Positions 42,606 through 52,782 of a DNA stretch of 64,000 bases are shown here, in pieces. Origin of the DNA: Pseudoips prasinana (Eukaryota > Arthropoda > Insecta > Lepidoptera > Nolidae); the NCBI GenBank assembly GCA_951640165.1, contig OX621251.1, forward strand, positions 26,560,893-26,624,892. The letters run 5' to 3'. The notes under the pieces were generated by a model that saw nothing but the letters and a program-made list of their open reading frames with translations, was not told the origin of the DNA and searched no databases. Positions within the stretch are counted from its first letter, which is position 1, and every line of letters starts with the position of its first letter. Position numbers and translations under genes: made by a program.

Positions 42606-42760
42606 ACAGGCTCTCTCAAAGGTACGGGGGAGTGAGATCTCTAACTTTCAGACTCCGGGCTGATATTGAGAATTTTTATATTTTAATATCCCAATTTCCC
42701 TTCTTGTCTCGATACCAAATTTAAACTCAGAACCTCATTGCTCTGCTGCTTCTGCTGTAT
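42606..42760 (-). repeat. Degenerate SINE family B fragment
   Basis: TTTCAGACTCCGGGCTGATA and CTCAGAACCTCATTGC resemble the body and head of the copies at 60765 and 62411. Confidence 0.4.
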
Positions 42761-42833
42761 TTCTGTAGGTTTGATGATAGCCCAGCGAAAAAAACTCAGC
42801 GGGTTCATCTACTATCGGTTTCAATACAGCCCA

Positions 42834-43072
42834 CGGGCTTTACCGCCTAAGTCGCCGAACATCGTTTTCGTGAATGGCATTCAAATAAATAAAGGTTAAA
42901 ATCACTTCATCAATCGTTAAATCGGCTTCCATGACCACTTGTGACGTTATAAATGGTCCGGAATCTATAGTCAACGTTGAAGCCGATTTAACGATTGATT
43001 AAGTCATTTTTAATCTTTATTTATTTGAACGCCATTCACTAAAACGATTTTCGGCGACTTAGCCGGTAAAGC
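42834..43072. mobile_element. Fold-back element with empty-site support
   Basis: Arms of about 100 bp (GGGCTTTACCGCCTAAGTCG, AATCGTTAAATCGGCTTC and complements) around a 30-40 bp centre. CCCA flanks at 42830-42833 and 43073-43076. The repeat at 34685 shows the same flanks without the insert. Confidence 0.75.
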
Positions 43073-43289
43073 CCCAGTTTAGATAGTCCGGCGAAACATA
43101 CTCAAGTGAGTATATAGTAATATTGTTACTCGTTTGGTTGTCTTGATAATTTTGTGTTTCCTCTCTTTTAACCCATAGATGTTATCTGATATGTTATTGT
43201 TATGAAACGGTTTAATTGGTTATTCAAGGCTCGGTAACTAAAATGGCCGGTCCCTGCTTTGGAACTGACTATGACAATGAACCCCCGAT

Positions 43290-43560
43290 TACATAAGTGA
43301 CAGTACATAAGAAATACCTAATCTATATACCTATAATAAAATAGTAAAAGAAACTGTGTCTGTACATTGAATATATTAAAAAAATTATAATTGATGGGGA
43401 TTTAGATCCAGTAGTAGAGCACGAATCCCAAAAATAAATTCTGTCAGTTTGTTTGTAAACGCTAATCTTCGGAACTACTGGACGAACTTGAATATTGTTT
43501 GATGTATAGGTATTAAGTCTGGGCAAGATATAGGCTATAATTTATTTTGGAAAATTGAAC
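43290..43560 (-). repeat. Helitron-like fragment, diverged
   Basis: ATACCTATAATAAAATAGTA and CGGAACTACTGGACGAACTTG plus GATATAGGCTATAATTTAT resemble common Helitron-like bodies; both ends are missing. Confidence 0.4.
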
Positions 43561-43574
43561 ATCTGGTGCAGAAC

Positions 43575-43800
43575 CGCAACAGACCAGCTGAACTATAAGA
43601 TATACAAAAATGGTACCATAGTAAAAATTGTTTCACGTGATGTGCATTTTCTGCTGAGAGAATAAATTTGTAGATCTGAAACACCTGTTGTGGAACTCCA
43701 AAGCCCTACAACACTATAACATACATAAGAATGACGTCTTAGCAAAAGTTGTTTGGTCTGATGGGCATTTCCTGTTGACTTACAAAAAGTAAAGATCTGG
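43575..43800 (+). repeat. Two diverged direct repeats, about 115-120 bp period
   Basis: ACTATAAGATATACAAAAATGG... with ATGTGCATTTTCTGCTGAG and GTAGATCTGAAAC recurs as ACTATAACATACATAAGAATG... with ATGGGCATTTCCTGTTGAC and AAAGATCTGGAAC. Confidence 0.6.
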
Positions 43801-44240
43801 AACGTCTCGAATCGTTCCCGGGCTCTTAGAATTCGACATCATCGAATGGTCGTTGACGACGGGAGTCTCACTATTTGGCTTGATCCTCTTACCCTGCGGA
43901 GAGACGTGGCGTCTCTATGTGTCCTCTACCGCATTTATCATGGGGAGTGTTCAGAGGGATTTTTCGAGCTTATACCTGCCGCCACATTCCGTCACAGACC
44001 CTCTCGCCAAAAGTGGAAATTTCATCCTTATCACCTGGATGAATGGTCATCTACCACTGAGCGTTTCACAAGAAACTTTTTGCCGCGCACTATCGCTCTG
44101 TGAAATCAATTAGCTACGGAGGTATTTCGCACTTCCAGCTCCTCAGGTGTTGCGAGTGTCTATGGGCGGCGGTGATCACTTACCATCAGGTGACCCACTT
44201 GCTCGTTTGCCATCCTATTATATAAATAAAAAAAATCAGA
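43800..44240 (+). pseudogene. LINE RT C-terminus and 3' tail (Jockey/R1-superfamily type)
   Basis: Plus frame reads LDPLTLRRDVASLCVLYRIY, HGECSEGFFELIPAATFRHR, STTERFTRNFLPRT and then stops early. These are the C-terminal blocks of a common lepidopteran LINE. A 3' UTR-like GTGATCACTTACCATCAGGT and an A-run near 44230 follow. 5'-truncated, with disrupted final codons. Confidence 0.7.
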
Positions 44241-44352
44241 CTTCGATTTTGACGACCCCGTTGTCGCTGGGATAAGCAACAGGATCCGCGTACGAAATCG
44301 CGGGCAGAAGCTAGTATTACATAAGGAACTGGTAAGTACAGTGTGCACATAC

Positions 44353-44479
44353 CTTGAGTACTTCATTGATACTGTGTAACGCTGGGCTGGCTCCAAGCCC
44401 GGTGCCCACCTCCACCAACACCTCCTCAGGCCTCACTCTCCATGAAGTGTTGTTCAGCTCTGCGTCTATACGTAACTGT
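44353..44479 (-). CDS. Receptor guanylate cyclase, juxtamembrane exon
   Basis: 127 bp. The first base completes a codon begun in the transmembrane exon; then 42 codons end in phase 0. Acceptor TTTTTATGCAG; donor GTATGT after CTCAAG. The peptide QLRIDAELNNTSWRVRPEEV continues VLVEVGTGLGASPALH. The A-E-L-x(4)-W-R-V-R-x-E-E/D block is the conserved cytoplasmic juxtamembrane motif of receptor guanylate cyclases just after the membrane helix. Phase matches 49889-49973 upstream and 29838-30008 downstream. Confidence 0.88.
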
Positions 44480-44537
44480 CTGCATAAAAATATTAAAAAG
44501 CTAAGTTAGTAAGTAAATTAAATTTGGACATATAACA

Positions 44538-44640
44538 AGTCGCTGGACACCGCTGGATGTGAATAGCGCTAGACCAGCAACTGTGGAGGTCTTTGGGGCA
44601 GGGCTTTGTCAAGTAGTGGACGTCTTTCGGCTGATATGAT
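44538..44640 (+). repeat. RTE 3' end, solo
   Basis: GTCGCTGGACACCGCTGGAT, CAACTGTGGAGGTCTTTGGG, GTGGACGTCTTTCGGCTGAT. Plus orientation; the ATG repeat is short and decayed. Confidence 0.68.
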
Positions 44641-44774
44641 GATTTTGATATATCGAGTAAGTTTGCAAATGAACAAAACGCACAAACGGATTCGAGCTTA
44701 GCCTAATTTATTGACACAATGTGAAGAGTACGCCAAAACGCATGTATAGTAGCAAAAAATCGGTGGACATGGTA

Positions 44775-44909
44775 CAGATGCCAGCACATCCACCTGCCCC
44801 AATCTGTCAAATTTCTTTTATAGATTTTCAATTTTATTACAAAGGAATAAGGTTCACTTTCAATTGGGGAAATTTGACAGATTGGGGTAGCTTGATGTGC
44901 TGGCGTCTG
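44775..44909. mobile_element. Mariner-type MITE, copy 3
   Basis: CAGATGCCAGCACATCCACC ... GATGTGCTGGCGTCTG between TA dinucleotides; the internal sequence AATTGGGGAAATTTGACAGA also occurs in copy 1. Confidence 0.72.
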
Positions 44910-45159
44910 TACATATTTGAGACCAGAGGTGAAACAATAGAGAAAGAACCACCTTTAACACTCAAAAACGTGCCTTTACAGATAGTACATCAATTTAAAT
45001 ATAGATAAACAATAAGACGTCGGTGACATCGAGCGAGAACGGAGGGCGTAATCGGTGAGAGCGAATAAGTCTAGTTTAAGCTATGTCGCAGGTTTGCGCG
45101 CTTCTCAATTGGTGTTCAAATAACATTCTTACAAGCCTACTGTACTATATTTTACAATT

Positions 45160-45451
45160 GCAGCTTGTGGGCTGGATATACTCAAAGATCTTACGTACAG
45201 TACAACAACGCGTTTCCTGACGCACTACAGAAACGGGGCAGCCCGCCCCGTTTCTGTAGTGCGTCAGGAATGTTCGCCAATGCACATATAGATTGCCTAA
45301 ATTCTACAATGCCTAAAAGATGCGGTTCTCTGTTGCAAAGAGTGCAGGCCAGCTCCAACATGATTAGGATGGACCGCCCCTTCATAAGTCGTTGCTGAGT
45401 CGTCTCCCGTGGCATATCACTGGAATTACGGTTGTAGTTTAATAATTGCAT
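45160..45451 (-). other. Unassigned open frame with a perfect hairpin
   Basis: Minus frame of 86 codons (45191-45451) includes RLMKGRSILIMLELACTLC and IVEFRQSICALANIPDALQ, with more protein-like composition than the surroundings but no family I recognise. Its 3' part is the 26-bp hairpin, so the last codons are an inverted echo. It could be a transposon relic or chance. Confidence 0.25.
45214..45270. repeat. Perfect hairpin, 26-bp arms, 5-nt loop
   Basis: TTCCTGACGCACTACAGAAA plus CGGGGC (45214-45239), loop AGCCC, exact complement 45245-45270. Confidence 0.9.
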
Positions 45452-45459
45452 GTTATGAA

Positions 45460-47950
45460 TATAGCTGTAAGTCCTCCTTACCTATATAAGTTATAGTTAC
45501 TTAGATAAATAAATATTATATCCTATACGGTAATAACAAAATAACAATCAATTGCAAAGCTATTGCCTTATCGAGAGATTGAATATGTGGCGAGTAACTT
45601 AATTTCATTTTTTTTTTCAACTTATACTGTTCCGCTTTACTGAGACCATAATAATAGCTTTATAAATTTATTTGCTAAATAACAACTGCTACGTTCAAAT
45701 TCCTACTTAATACCCACTCAGTGTAAATAAACTCCATTGGATCAATAACTAGGGACCTTTCGGTTATTCCTTCAACAAATAGACCTATACACATATTCTA
45801 GAAATAAAACTTCGGAAATGTTTTCTAAATTGTGATAAGGTGATACTTTGCGTGATTTGTACTGAGAATATGTATAATTTTTTAGGTTATTCGTGTCAAT
45901 TCAAATATTAGCTATGATTTTACGAACAAATATGAAATGGAATAGAATTTTTATTTTTACTGTGAACTAATGTTATGAACTAACTATATCTCTGTTTGAA
46001 GTAAGCAAAATAGAGCTAGGAGGTAATATAGGGTGCCTCAGGCATTCAGTACGCCTTTTTACTTTAACGTGCATTTTAACGACCATTTATGCTCGAAGGC
46101 ATACAGTATTAATAAATACCTAACACAGGCATTATATGCTTAAAATGAGGTTACGGATATTAGTAATCTCAATTTTATACTGTTATAAGCTTAAATAAAT
46201 TATCGTCCGTTCTTCCCACTGCACGAAGAATTTCCAGGGGTAAATGTTTTCTAAGACGTCTTGCCCACAAATTATTTTGGCTTCAGTTGAATGAGCCAAG
46301 ATCTAAATTGCCATCCTTTAGGTTTTAATCTGAAGGGAATATGAACATTATCTACGGTCAGCTTAATAGACATAGTCAGTAGGTATAAAGCACAGCGTCC
46401 ACTTATTTACAACTTTAACAAACACAGTGATTAGGTAAATACGAATACTAAGGCCGAAATTGACTTAACTTAAACTTATGTTTTTTCCTAATGATCCTAA
46501 TGATGATGAACCTACGAGCTAGCATATTCGCTCCGCTGTCGCTCGATGTCACCGTTGAATTTGAAGTCAGGGTCAATACGCTTTCATATTGATAGATTTA
46601 CAAAATTATTATATTTTTTAAATTTATTACCAAATTTACTAATAAAAAGGTGTCTTAAAAATAACGGAAATAAATTTTACAATAAATTCCACACATATAA
46701 ACTTTAAAGAAAAACGATGGTGGTCGCTTGTAACGCTTCCAAATAAAACACATTATAATAATTTGTAGACAAAGCGACCCAAATTGAATATTACCAGGAA
46801 TAATTTAACTGGCGAATTTATTTTTAATAACTGCATCATAATATTGTAGACAAAATATCCACATATTTTAAAAATATTATCATCGAATAAAATTTAAATA
46901 CGTTAGGAGTTAGATGCAAAAAATTAGAATAGCTTTGAATAACTTGAAACGTATAAAATTTATAAAATAATACAACGTTTTTCTCGTGACAAGGTTTTTA
47001 AATTTTTGAATTAAACAGCCATTTCGTTTTGGAAAATTATGACCAAAAATCCTTTTCATTTGTTATATAAATATCAAACCACATAAACAAAACTCACAAC
47101 ATTAATGAACGTCGTTAATATGTTACCGTAATCAATTTCAATTTACATAATAGGAAGCTCGTAAATATACGATCCGATGCGGGTTGCCCTCCCTATGAGA
47201 CCTCGGATTTTGACAGTCAAGAAAATATGGTATGAGGTCACTGACAAATACGCTACTGTGCTATAGCCTTTACCTCAGCTTAATTCTTTTTCATTAAAAC
47301 ATGCCTTGATTGCTAGTATGTAGGGTATTCATAGGGTTTTCAAGGCTTCACGAAATAGTTTTGGGTATTTAAAGGAACGTGAAAGTGATAAATCACAATT
47401 AGTCTGTGATTTATAGGCATTCTTAAGGACGTCATGTATTAAGGGGAAACATGGTGCATTTTACATCCACATGCTAAATAAGGTAGGTACTTCATTTGTT
47501 ATTATAGTGAATATATGCTCTAGTATTTTCAAATGGTATATCATAATAACTTAAAATTTAGTGTGATGTGCTAAACTTCAAGCTAATTTTCCATACATCA
47601 TATTTCTTTTAATTGTCAGTTACGGAACTTGATCTGTGATTATATGTGACTTATTTATAGTATCGCCAAATACGTAAGGAAAAATAATAAAATATTAGAA
47701 TTAAAGTAGGCTCCAATTTCATATGCTTCGAATTATGTTTAACGTTTTGTAAATGAGAGTATTAAATTCCATCAAAGTTTATTTTTAATACATGGCGTAG
47801 TTTTGTTTTTTAGGAAATTGGTGTTATGTGTATCTGTGCTTCGGTGCGCAGTAAAGCCATCTCACACATACGTTCGTAAAGCAATTATTTTATCTTGCTC
47901 AGGTCGCACACGTAGACATGGATCTTAATTTTTAGGTAGGCCCTTAAAGG
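45460..47950. other. AT-rich intron sequence
   Basis: About 2.5 kb without a supported gene, RNA or repeat. Confidence 0.45.
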
Positions 47951-48037
47951 GCGCTTTGAGAATGACTCAAAATTTTAACATAAAACCGTGACAAGTGAGT
48001 CACGGCGGTCGTCTTTAATTTTTACGTTAAAATTTTA

Positions 48038-48130
48038 CCGCAACCTTTGGATCAGAAGACAGGTAGGGAACCTGTCTTCTGATCCAAAGGTTGCGGTGTC
48101 GATTCTCGCACAAAACATATTCGTGTTAAT
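48038..48130 (+). repeat. Perfect hairpin (27-bp arms, 5-nt loop) on a SINE-like head
   Basis: CCGCAACCTTTGGATCAGAA plus GACAGGT (48038-48064), loop AGGGA, exact complement 48070-48096. The right arm runs into GGTTGCGGTGTCGATTCTCG, a decayed B-box-like end of a tRNA-type SINE. Confidence 0.75.
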
Positions 48131-49067
48131 AAATTAACATTCTTGTCCATTTGTCTTGGTCTGGGTGTTTTCTGTGTATTGCATGTATATATTTACAAAA
48201 AAAAGGTCAATCAGTATTTCTATCCGTTGTCTACTATCCAAAGGACATGTTTCACTTAGTTTGGGCTATATGGCAGATATTATAATTACTACAATATGCA
48301 ATATACAAGAACTAAATATTACATAATTTGGTTAAAGAAATATTATAACTTCATTTTTTATAACTTGGCCATTAATGTAATGCATTTAATTGATAAAGCA
48401 GTTAGTACCAGCGTTCTCGCATAAGTTATTGACATTAATAACCTCTTGGCGAATAAAACTTCTTAGATAGTATACTTGCAAAACCAAATACTCGAGCCGA
48501 TACTGAAGGAGTCCCCTAAAATGGTAATCAAACAAAAGAACCTTAGTAAATACGTATAAAATATATCCAGCAATGAAATTGATCCGTAACGACTCTTTAC
48601 AAAGAATCTTTCAAAGAATTCTTTTGTACTAAATTTAATCTACTCTTGCTGATCTGGGATCTAGATCTGGGCTTAATGTTTCTTAGAAGTTATGCCTACT
48701 GTAAATATTCTATGCTAAGATATTCCAGATAAAGAAGGCCTTCAGTTGAATTAGTTTTGAATAAATTAAATATATTTCTAAAAGTTACCCTCAACGAAAA
48801 CATACAAATTTGTTTACGAAAGAGATGTCTAATAATACAATTGAAGTTGAATCGCAGTTTAACTTGGTGGGAATAGCTACCAAAATATATCACTAACTAA
48901 GATAGGCTGATAGATTACTGGTTTAGTAACTGAGTACCTATCTAGAAGAGACAATGTATAATTACCTAAATTTGTGATTCTCAAGCTTTAGTATCCATTT
49001 AGGGTATTCTGTCCCTTAACGTGTATTGTAACCCTATGCTAAAATTAGGTATATCAGATAAACATCA
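48131..49067. other. AT-rich intron sequence
   Basis: No supported feature. Confidence 0.4.
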
Positions 49068-49328
49068 TCATCATCATCATCATCATTACAGCTTAAATAA
49101 GTCCACTGCTGGACAAGCCTCCCTCAAGAATCATCTTGAGGGGATATGCCATAATCGCCACGCTTGGCAGGCGGGTTGGCGACCGCAGCATGATGGTCGT
49201 AGTACTCAGAAGGAAGCTGCTTCCCGTCCTCTGGTAGATATTCCCTCGGGTCGACTTCTACGCCCCCCACGGGATGAGATGGGGTGATGATATTCTGATT
49301 CTGATATTTGTCGCCGTCACCACACAGC
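49068..49328 (-). mobile_element. Short RTE-derived retroposon, best copy
   Basis: Minus strand: GCTGTGTGGTGACGGC at the 5' end (49328), CATCTCATCCCGTGGGGGGC, CCAACCCGCCTGCCAAGCGT, CCTCAAGATGATTCTTGAGG, GCTTGTCCAGCAGTGGAC and an ATGATGATG tail (49068). It joins the first ~200 bp of the RTE to its last ~60 bp. Confidence 0.75.
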
Positions 49329-49493
49329 AGATAAACATAAGTGAAAAAAATTCTTGAATTTATTTAAAACACTAAAATAACACGTATTATTTTCTTAAAA
49401 GATAAAATGTTGATATAAAGATTTTAAAATCTTAGTTCATAAATTGTATCTCCAACTTATTTATAGAGATTTAAGAGAAAAGTAGAATTATCA

Positions 49494-49674
49494 GCAGCCA
49501 AGTACGCCTCTGTTATCTCTTAACTAATATTGTCTAATTGATTACAACCGGGACCGGCAGGTTATCGTACCCACCAAAGTACCGAGCTGCTCAATCATTA
49601 ATCCATTTTAGCGAACACCCATCTAAGGATGACCGCGATGTTTCACCACCGTTCAGTTTTGCACCGGTGAGAGC
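49494..49674 (-). repeat. 5S-rRNA-like SINE, degraded
   Basis: GATTACAACCGGGACCGGCA (body), CCCATCTAAGGATGACCGCG and CACCGGTGAGAGCT (5S-like head reversed). Confidence 0.5.
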
Positions 49675-49888
49675 TAACATGATTCTAAGGCATGAACGCC
49701 TCAGAATCATGTTGTAGCGGGTACTTTTAAGTGAAATAGTAACTTGAAATGTATGAATAAAATATCATAATGAAATATGGTATCTTTAATAAATCATATA
49801 TAATAATTCAGTATGTAATGTTTATCACTATATTATTATGACGAAAAACTTAAAAAGAGTATAAAATATAATATGAAATATTACTTAC

Positions 49889-49973
49889 TTGTAAGCGACA
49901 CAGGCAGCTGTTACCGCGAACGTAATAAATATCGCTAGTCCGATGAAACAATAGATTATCACCGTCTGAGTTT
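49889..49973 (-). CDS. Receptor guanylate cyclase, transmembrane exon
   Basis: 85 bp: two bases complete the codon started in the 63884 exon, then 27 codons, then two bases for the next. Donor GTAAGT after TACAA. The peptide TVIIYCFIGLAIFITFAVTA then ACVAYK is a single hydrophobic helix ended by a basic residue, as expected for the one membrane pass of a receptor guanylate cyclase. I chose the acceptor after GGATAG because it alone satisfies the phase of the upstream exon; an AG 8 nt later (ACTCAG) would break the frame. The acceptor tract is only moderately pyrimidine-rich. Confidence 0.82.
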
Positions 49974-50148
49974 CTATCCAAGCCGCGTGGAACAAATACA
50001 TTAAAAATATACTTATGTGCAAGTGTGCAACCTCATGGTTTTTAGCTTAGCTTGGTACATCTCAAAACAAAAGAAGTGAATTTTCTACATGTTGTTTGGT
50101 TTATTCAGTAAATGGAGTTCAGTAATTGTACTAAAATCATCTTAACCC

Positions 50149-50190
50149 TACTAATATTATAAATGCGTAAGTTTGTGAGTATGAAAGTAT
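50149..50190 (+). repeat. Helitron-like 5' end, target of LINE insertion
   Basis: CCTACTAATATTATAAATGC and GTTTGTGAGTATGAAAGTAT are the Helitron 5' start. The sequence resumes after the LINE at 51297. Confidence 0.55.
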
Positions 50191-51283
50191 TTTTTTTTCG
50201 GGACTATTCCTTCCCTCTTACCCACCACTGCAACTCCTGTAAGCCAGGATCAACAGTGGCACACAATGAAATGACACTGAACAGTGAAGCTCAGGCATGT
50301 CCCGGGGAATCGCTTTAACTGTCTTGGATCCCGCAACGAATTTAATCAGAAACAGAAAAAAAGAGGAGTTACAAAATGAATAGTTCCACTTCCCCCAGAG
50401 CAAAGCGGGAGACAGAATGATGTAAAGAGGCTATAGCCTCATAAAATGAGAGATTTGCAACTAGAGAAGCCAGCTGCAAAAGCACCGAGGATCAATTTAA
50501 GTGAGCTGTTATATTTGATTCCAATAGTAGGTATGGCAAAAGCGCTTAAACGCACGGAAGTTGTTCCTTGTTGCTACAAGATCCGTATAATAAACTACTC
50601 CAGATATTGGTTGCAAGCTGTTTAACATAATATCACGCTGATTTTGCCAGAGATCACACTCCCACAGGATGTGGTGAGCAGTTTGTTCATATTCGTTAGT
50701 GGAAGTTGAGCACAGACAGATTGGTGAAGATACTAATTTGAAACTATACAATTTACTTTTAAAATTGCCGTGTCCGGTAAGAAATTGTGCAACACAATGG
50801 TCTATGATTAGCCAAGTTTTATTTAACCGTTCGCGTACGTCCGGAAAGAACTGGTGCAGATGGCGACCCTTGGTTGAGGTATTCCATCTACATTGCCATT
50901 CATTTAGTAGTTCGTTTGTGTCAGCTATTGGCATAAATAGCCTGGTTATTTTCGTACGGTCGCGTAATGATAAGAAATCATTTTCTAAATTATCGCGCGT
51001 AGGATAATACATCGCTGCTCGTCTTTGAACTTCAAGATCAACCGGAAGTACACCCGCTAGGACAGGTAGGGCCTCTGTGCTCACTGTTCTATAGGCTTTA
51101 CACAGAAATATGAACGCCAACCTCTGGCTTTGTAGTAATTTACGGCGAGCAGCTCCGATGGTAGCCCTATCAGCCCACACAGGCGAGCCGTAGCATATAC
51201 ACCCAAGATAGGTTGCCCCGTAAATGATTTTAAGAGTATTAAAAGAGAGGCCCCAGGTTGCCGTCGATATCCTTGTAAGTGCA
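50191..51283 (-). mobile_element. 5'-truncated LINE with 13-bp target duplication and poly(A)
   Basis: AGTATGAAAGTAT flanks both sides (50178-50190 and 51284-51296). The 3' end is an 8-base T-run on plus (A-tail on minus). It carries the C-terminal ORF to 50509 and a 320-bp 3' UTR. Confidence 0.85.
50509..51283 (-). pseudogene. R1/LOA-like LINE RT C-terminus with Cys-His motif
   Basis: About 258 LINE codons: IIYGATYLGCICYGSPVWAD, CKAYRTVSTEALPVLAGVLP, WLIIDHCVAQFLTGHGNF, then CLCSTSTNEYEQTAHHILWE and C (Cys-x-Cys ... His-x4-Cys), and a C-terminal helix. AYRTxSTEAxxVLAGxxP and the Cys-His end are typical of R1- and LOA-type LINEs. The frame continues a few codons into flanking DNA on the 5' side. 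RT catalytic motifs are missing, so it is not functional, but the frame is intact. Confidence 0.78.
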
Positions 51284-51371
51284 AGTATGAAAGTATGGAT
51301 TTTTTTAATTATTTCACACAAAATCTACGCAATTGATGAAACTTTATAGTATTTTTTTTCTTTTTAAAAGA

Positions 51372-51556
51372 TAACGCCCGTACTAGGGAATTTAATCCCT
51401 GTGTCGCGGGGCTTACAATCATATAATTGACGGACACAAAGTACATTCAGACTTAGAATAAATATTTATGGGTTTTACACAAATAGTAGTCCTGCGCGGG
51501 AATCGAACCCGGAGCACGAAGCGGTGAGGTGACTGTCTTAACCTCTACGCCACTCG
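51372..51556 (-). repeat. tRNA-derived SINE, family C
   Basis: Plus strand: CGCCCGTACTAGGGAATTTA (tail side), CGCGGGAATCGAACCCGGAG (inverted B box), AACCTCTACGCCACTCGTAT (inverted A-box side). A related scrap lies at 59575-59690. Confidence 0.62.
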
Positions 51557-51736
51557 TATTGCTTATGCGTGTTATAGCTAATATAAACTATATGCATTGG
51601 ACACGCTCTAAATGCGTTCGATAGAAAACGATACATTGATCTATTGATTCACTATAGAACGCTAGCTGACAATAGCGCATTATATGGCTCCATAGATATA
51701 AAGCTATGTTCTATGTTTTTAAATATTTTTATTAAT

Positions 51737-52070
51737 TAACTTGCTATGCCCCGCGGTTTACCCGCGTTGAATTTTATAAATTACTTACAACTCCTCTCCC
51801 GTAGGTGATAGCGTGATAATAGGTAGCCTATATGTTGACCCGACCTCTTAGTAATATTCATGCAAAATTTGAAGTAAATCCATACAGTACTTTTTGAGTT
51901 TAGCCCGGACATACATACAGACAAACAGACACACAGACAAAAATTATAAAAACTATATTTTTGGCTTCTATATCGATGGTACATCACGCCCCAAGTATCA
52001 TTTTTTAAAAATATTCTATCTACAGTTTTGACTTTCCTACGATTTTATTATATGTATAGATCTTGTGCCA
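51737..52070 (-). mobile_element. Helitron-like element, longer variant
   Basis: Plus strand: CCCCGCGGTTTACCCGCG (3' hairpin reversed), GACCCGACCTCTTAGTAATA, TTTTTGGCTTCTATATCGAT. Same subfamily as 6561-6966; the 3' terminus is altered (TTGCTATG instead of CTAGCTGTG). Confidence 0.6.
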
Positions 52071-52497
52071 ATTTCACAAGAAACTGGCAATTTACGGACA
52101 CAAAGCTCATCTAGTTTCAGAATAACTAAATATCGGTGACTCAGATTGTTGTGCTGTAGAATTTAGGGCTCTAAACATGAGGAAGACAAGATAGTAAATG
52201 AGCGAGTAGTTAAAAACTGCGCCACACGTGCCATTCTAAAAATGTCTTCCTTCTTCTTTTCCTTTTTGCCAATTCTATTACAACACCTCATTTATGAGCA
52301 CTTGACGGCTCTAACCTGAAAATACAATACTTACCCGAACAAATATATAAAAACCTTAATACCCAAAAGAGGGTCACCATGCCAATTAACGTTCTTCGTA
52401 TTCCGTTTTGCGTATATTTTATCCTGTATGACTAATTACAGTATTAGACGTTATAAATTTTCGTCGATAAATATAACGTAGACACCGTAATATATAT

Positions 52498-52782
52498 AGT
52501 TTAATCGGGGGCGCGCAAGAGCGACTTTTAAAAAAATACAAAATATTAATTGTAGAGACAAGTTTATTGTTCGACGATCGAACATCAAGTGCCAGTACAC
52601 AATATGGCAAACCTTAATCTAAAACAGAGTGGGAGGTGGAACAGACCACCGGGATGAGCAACGTATGCATAAAAGTTGTTTTGACGGATGCAGCCTGAGT
52701 CCCGACAGACTGCTGACTCTATGAAAGGATGTTTAGTCTACCAGGTCGCATGGAACCTTCTGGAATATATGCACGCGTAACT
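52498..52782 (-). repeat. 3' LTR of the errantivirus
   Basis: 285 bp, identical by eye to 58284-58568. It holds the env stop codon (52719-52721) and, on the minus strand, an AATAAA signal (TTTATT on plus near 52562). Confidence 0.92.

Noticed and set aside
49889..49965. Acceptor at ACTCAG for the transmembrane exon
   Set aside because: It would start the exon in phase 0, inconsistent with the one-base overhang of the 63884 exon; the GGATAG acceptor fits.
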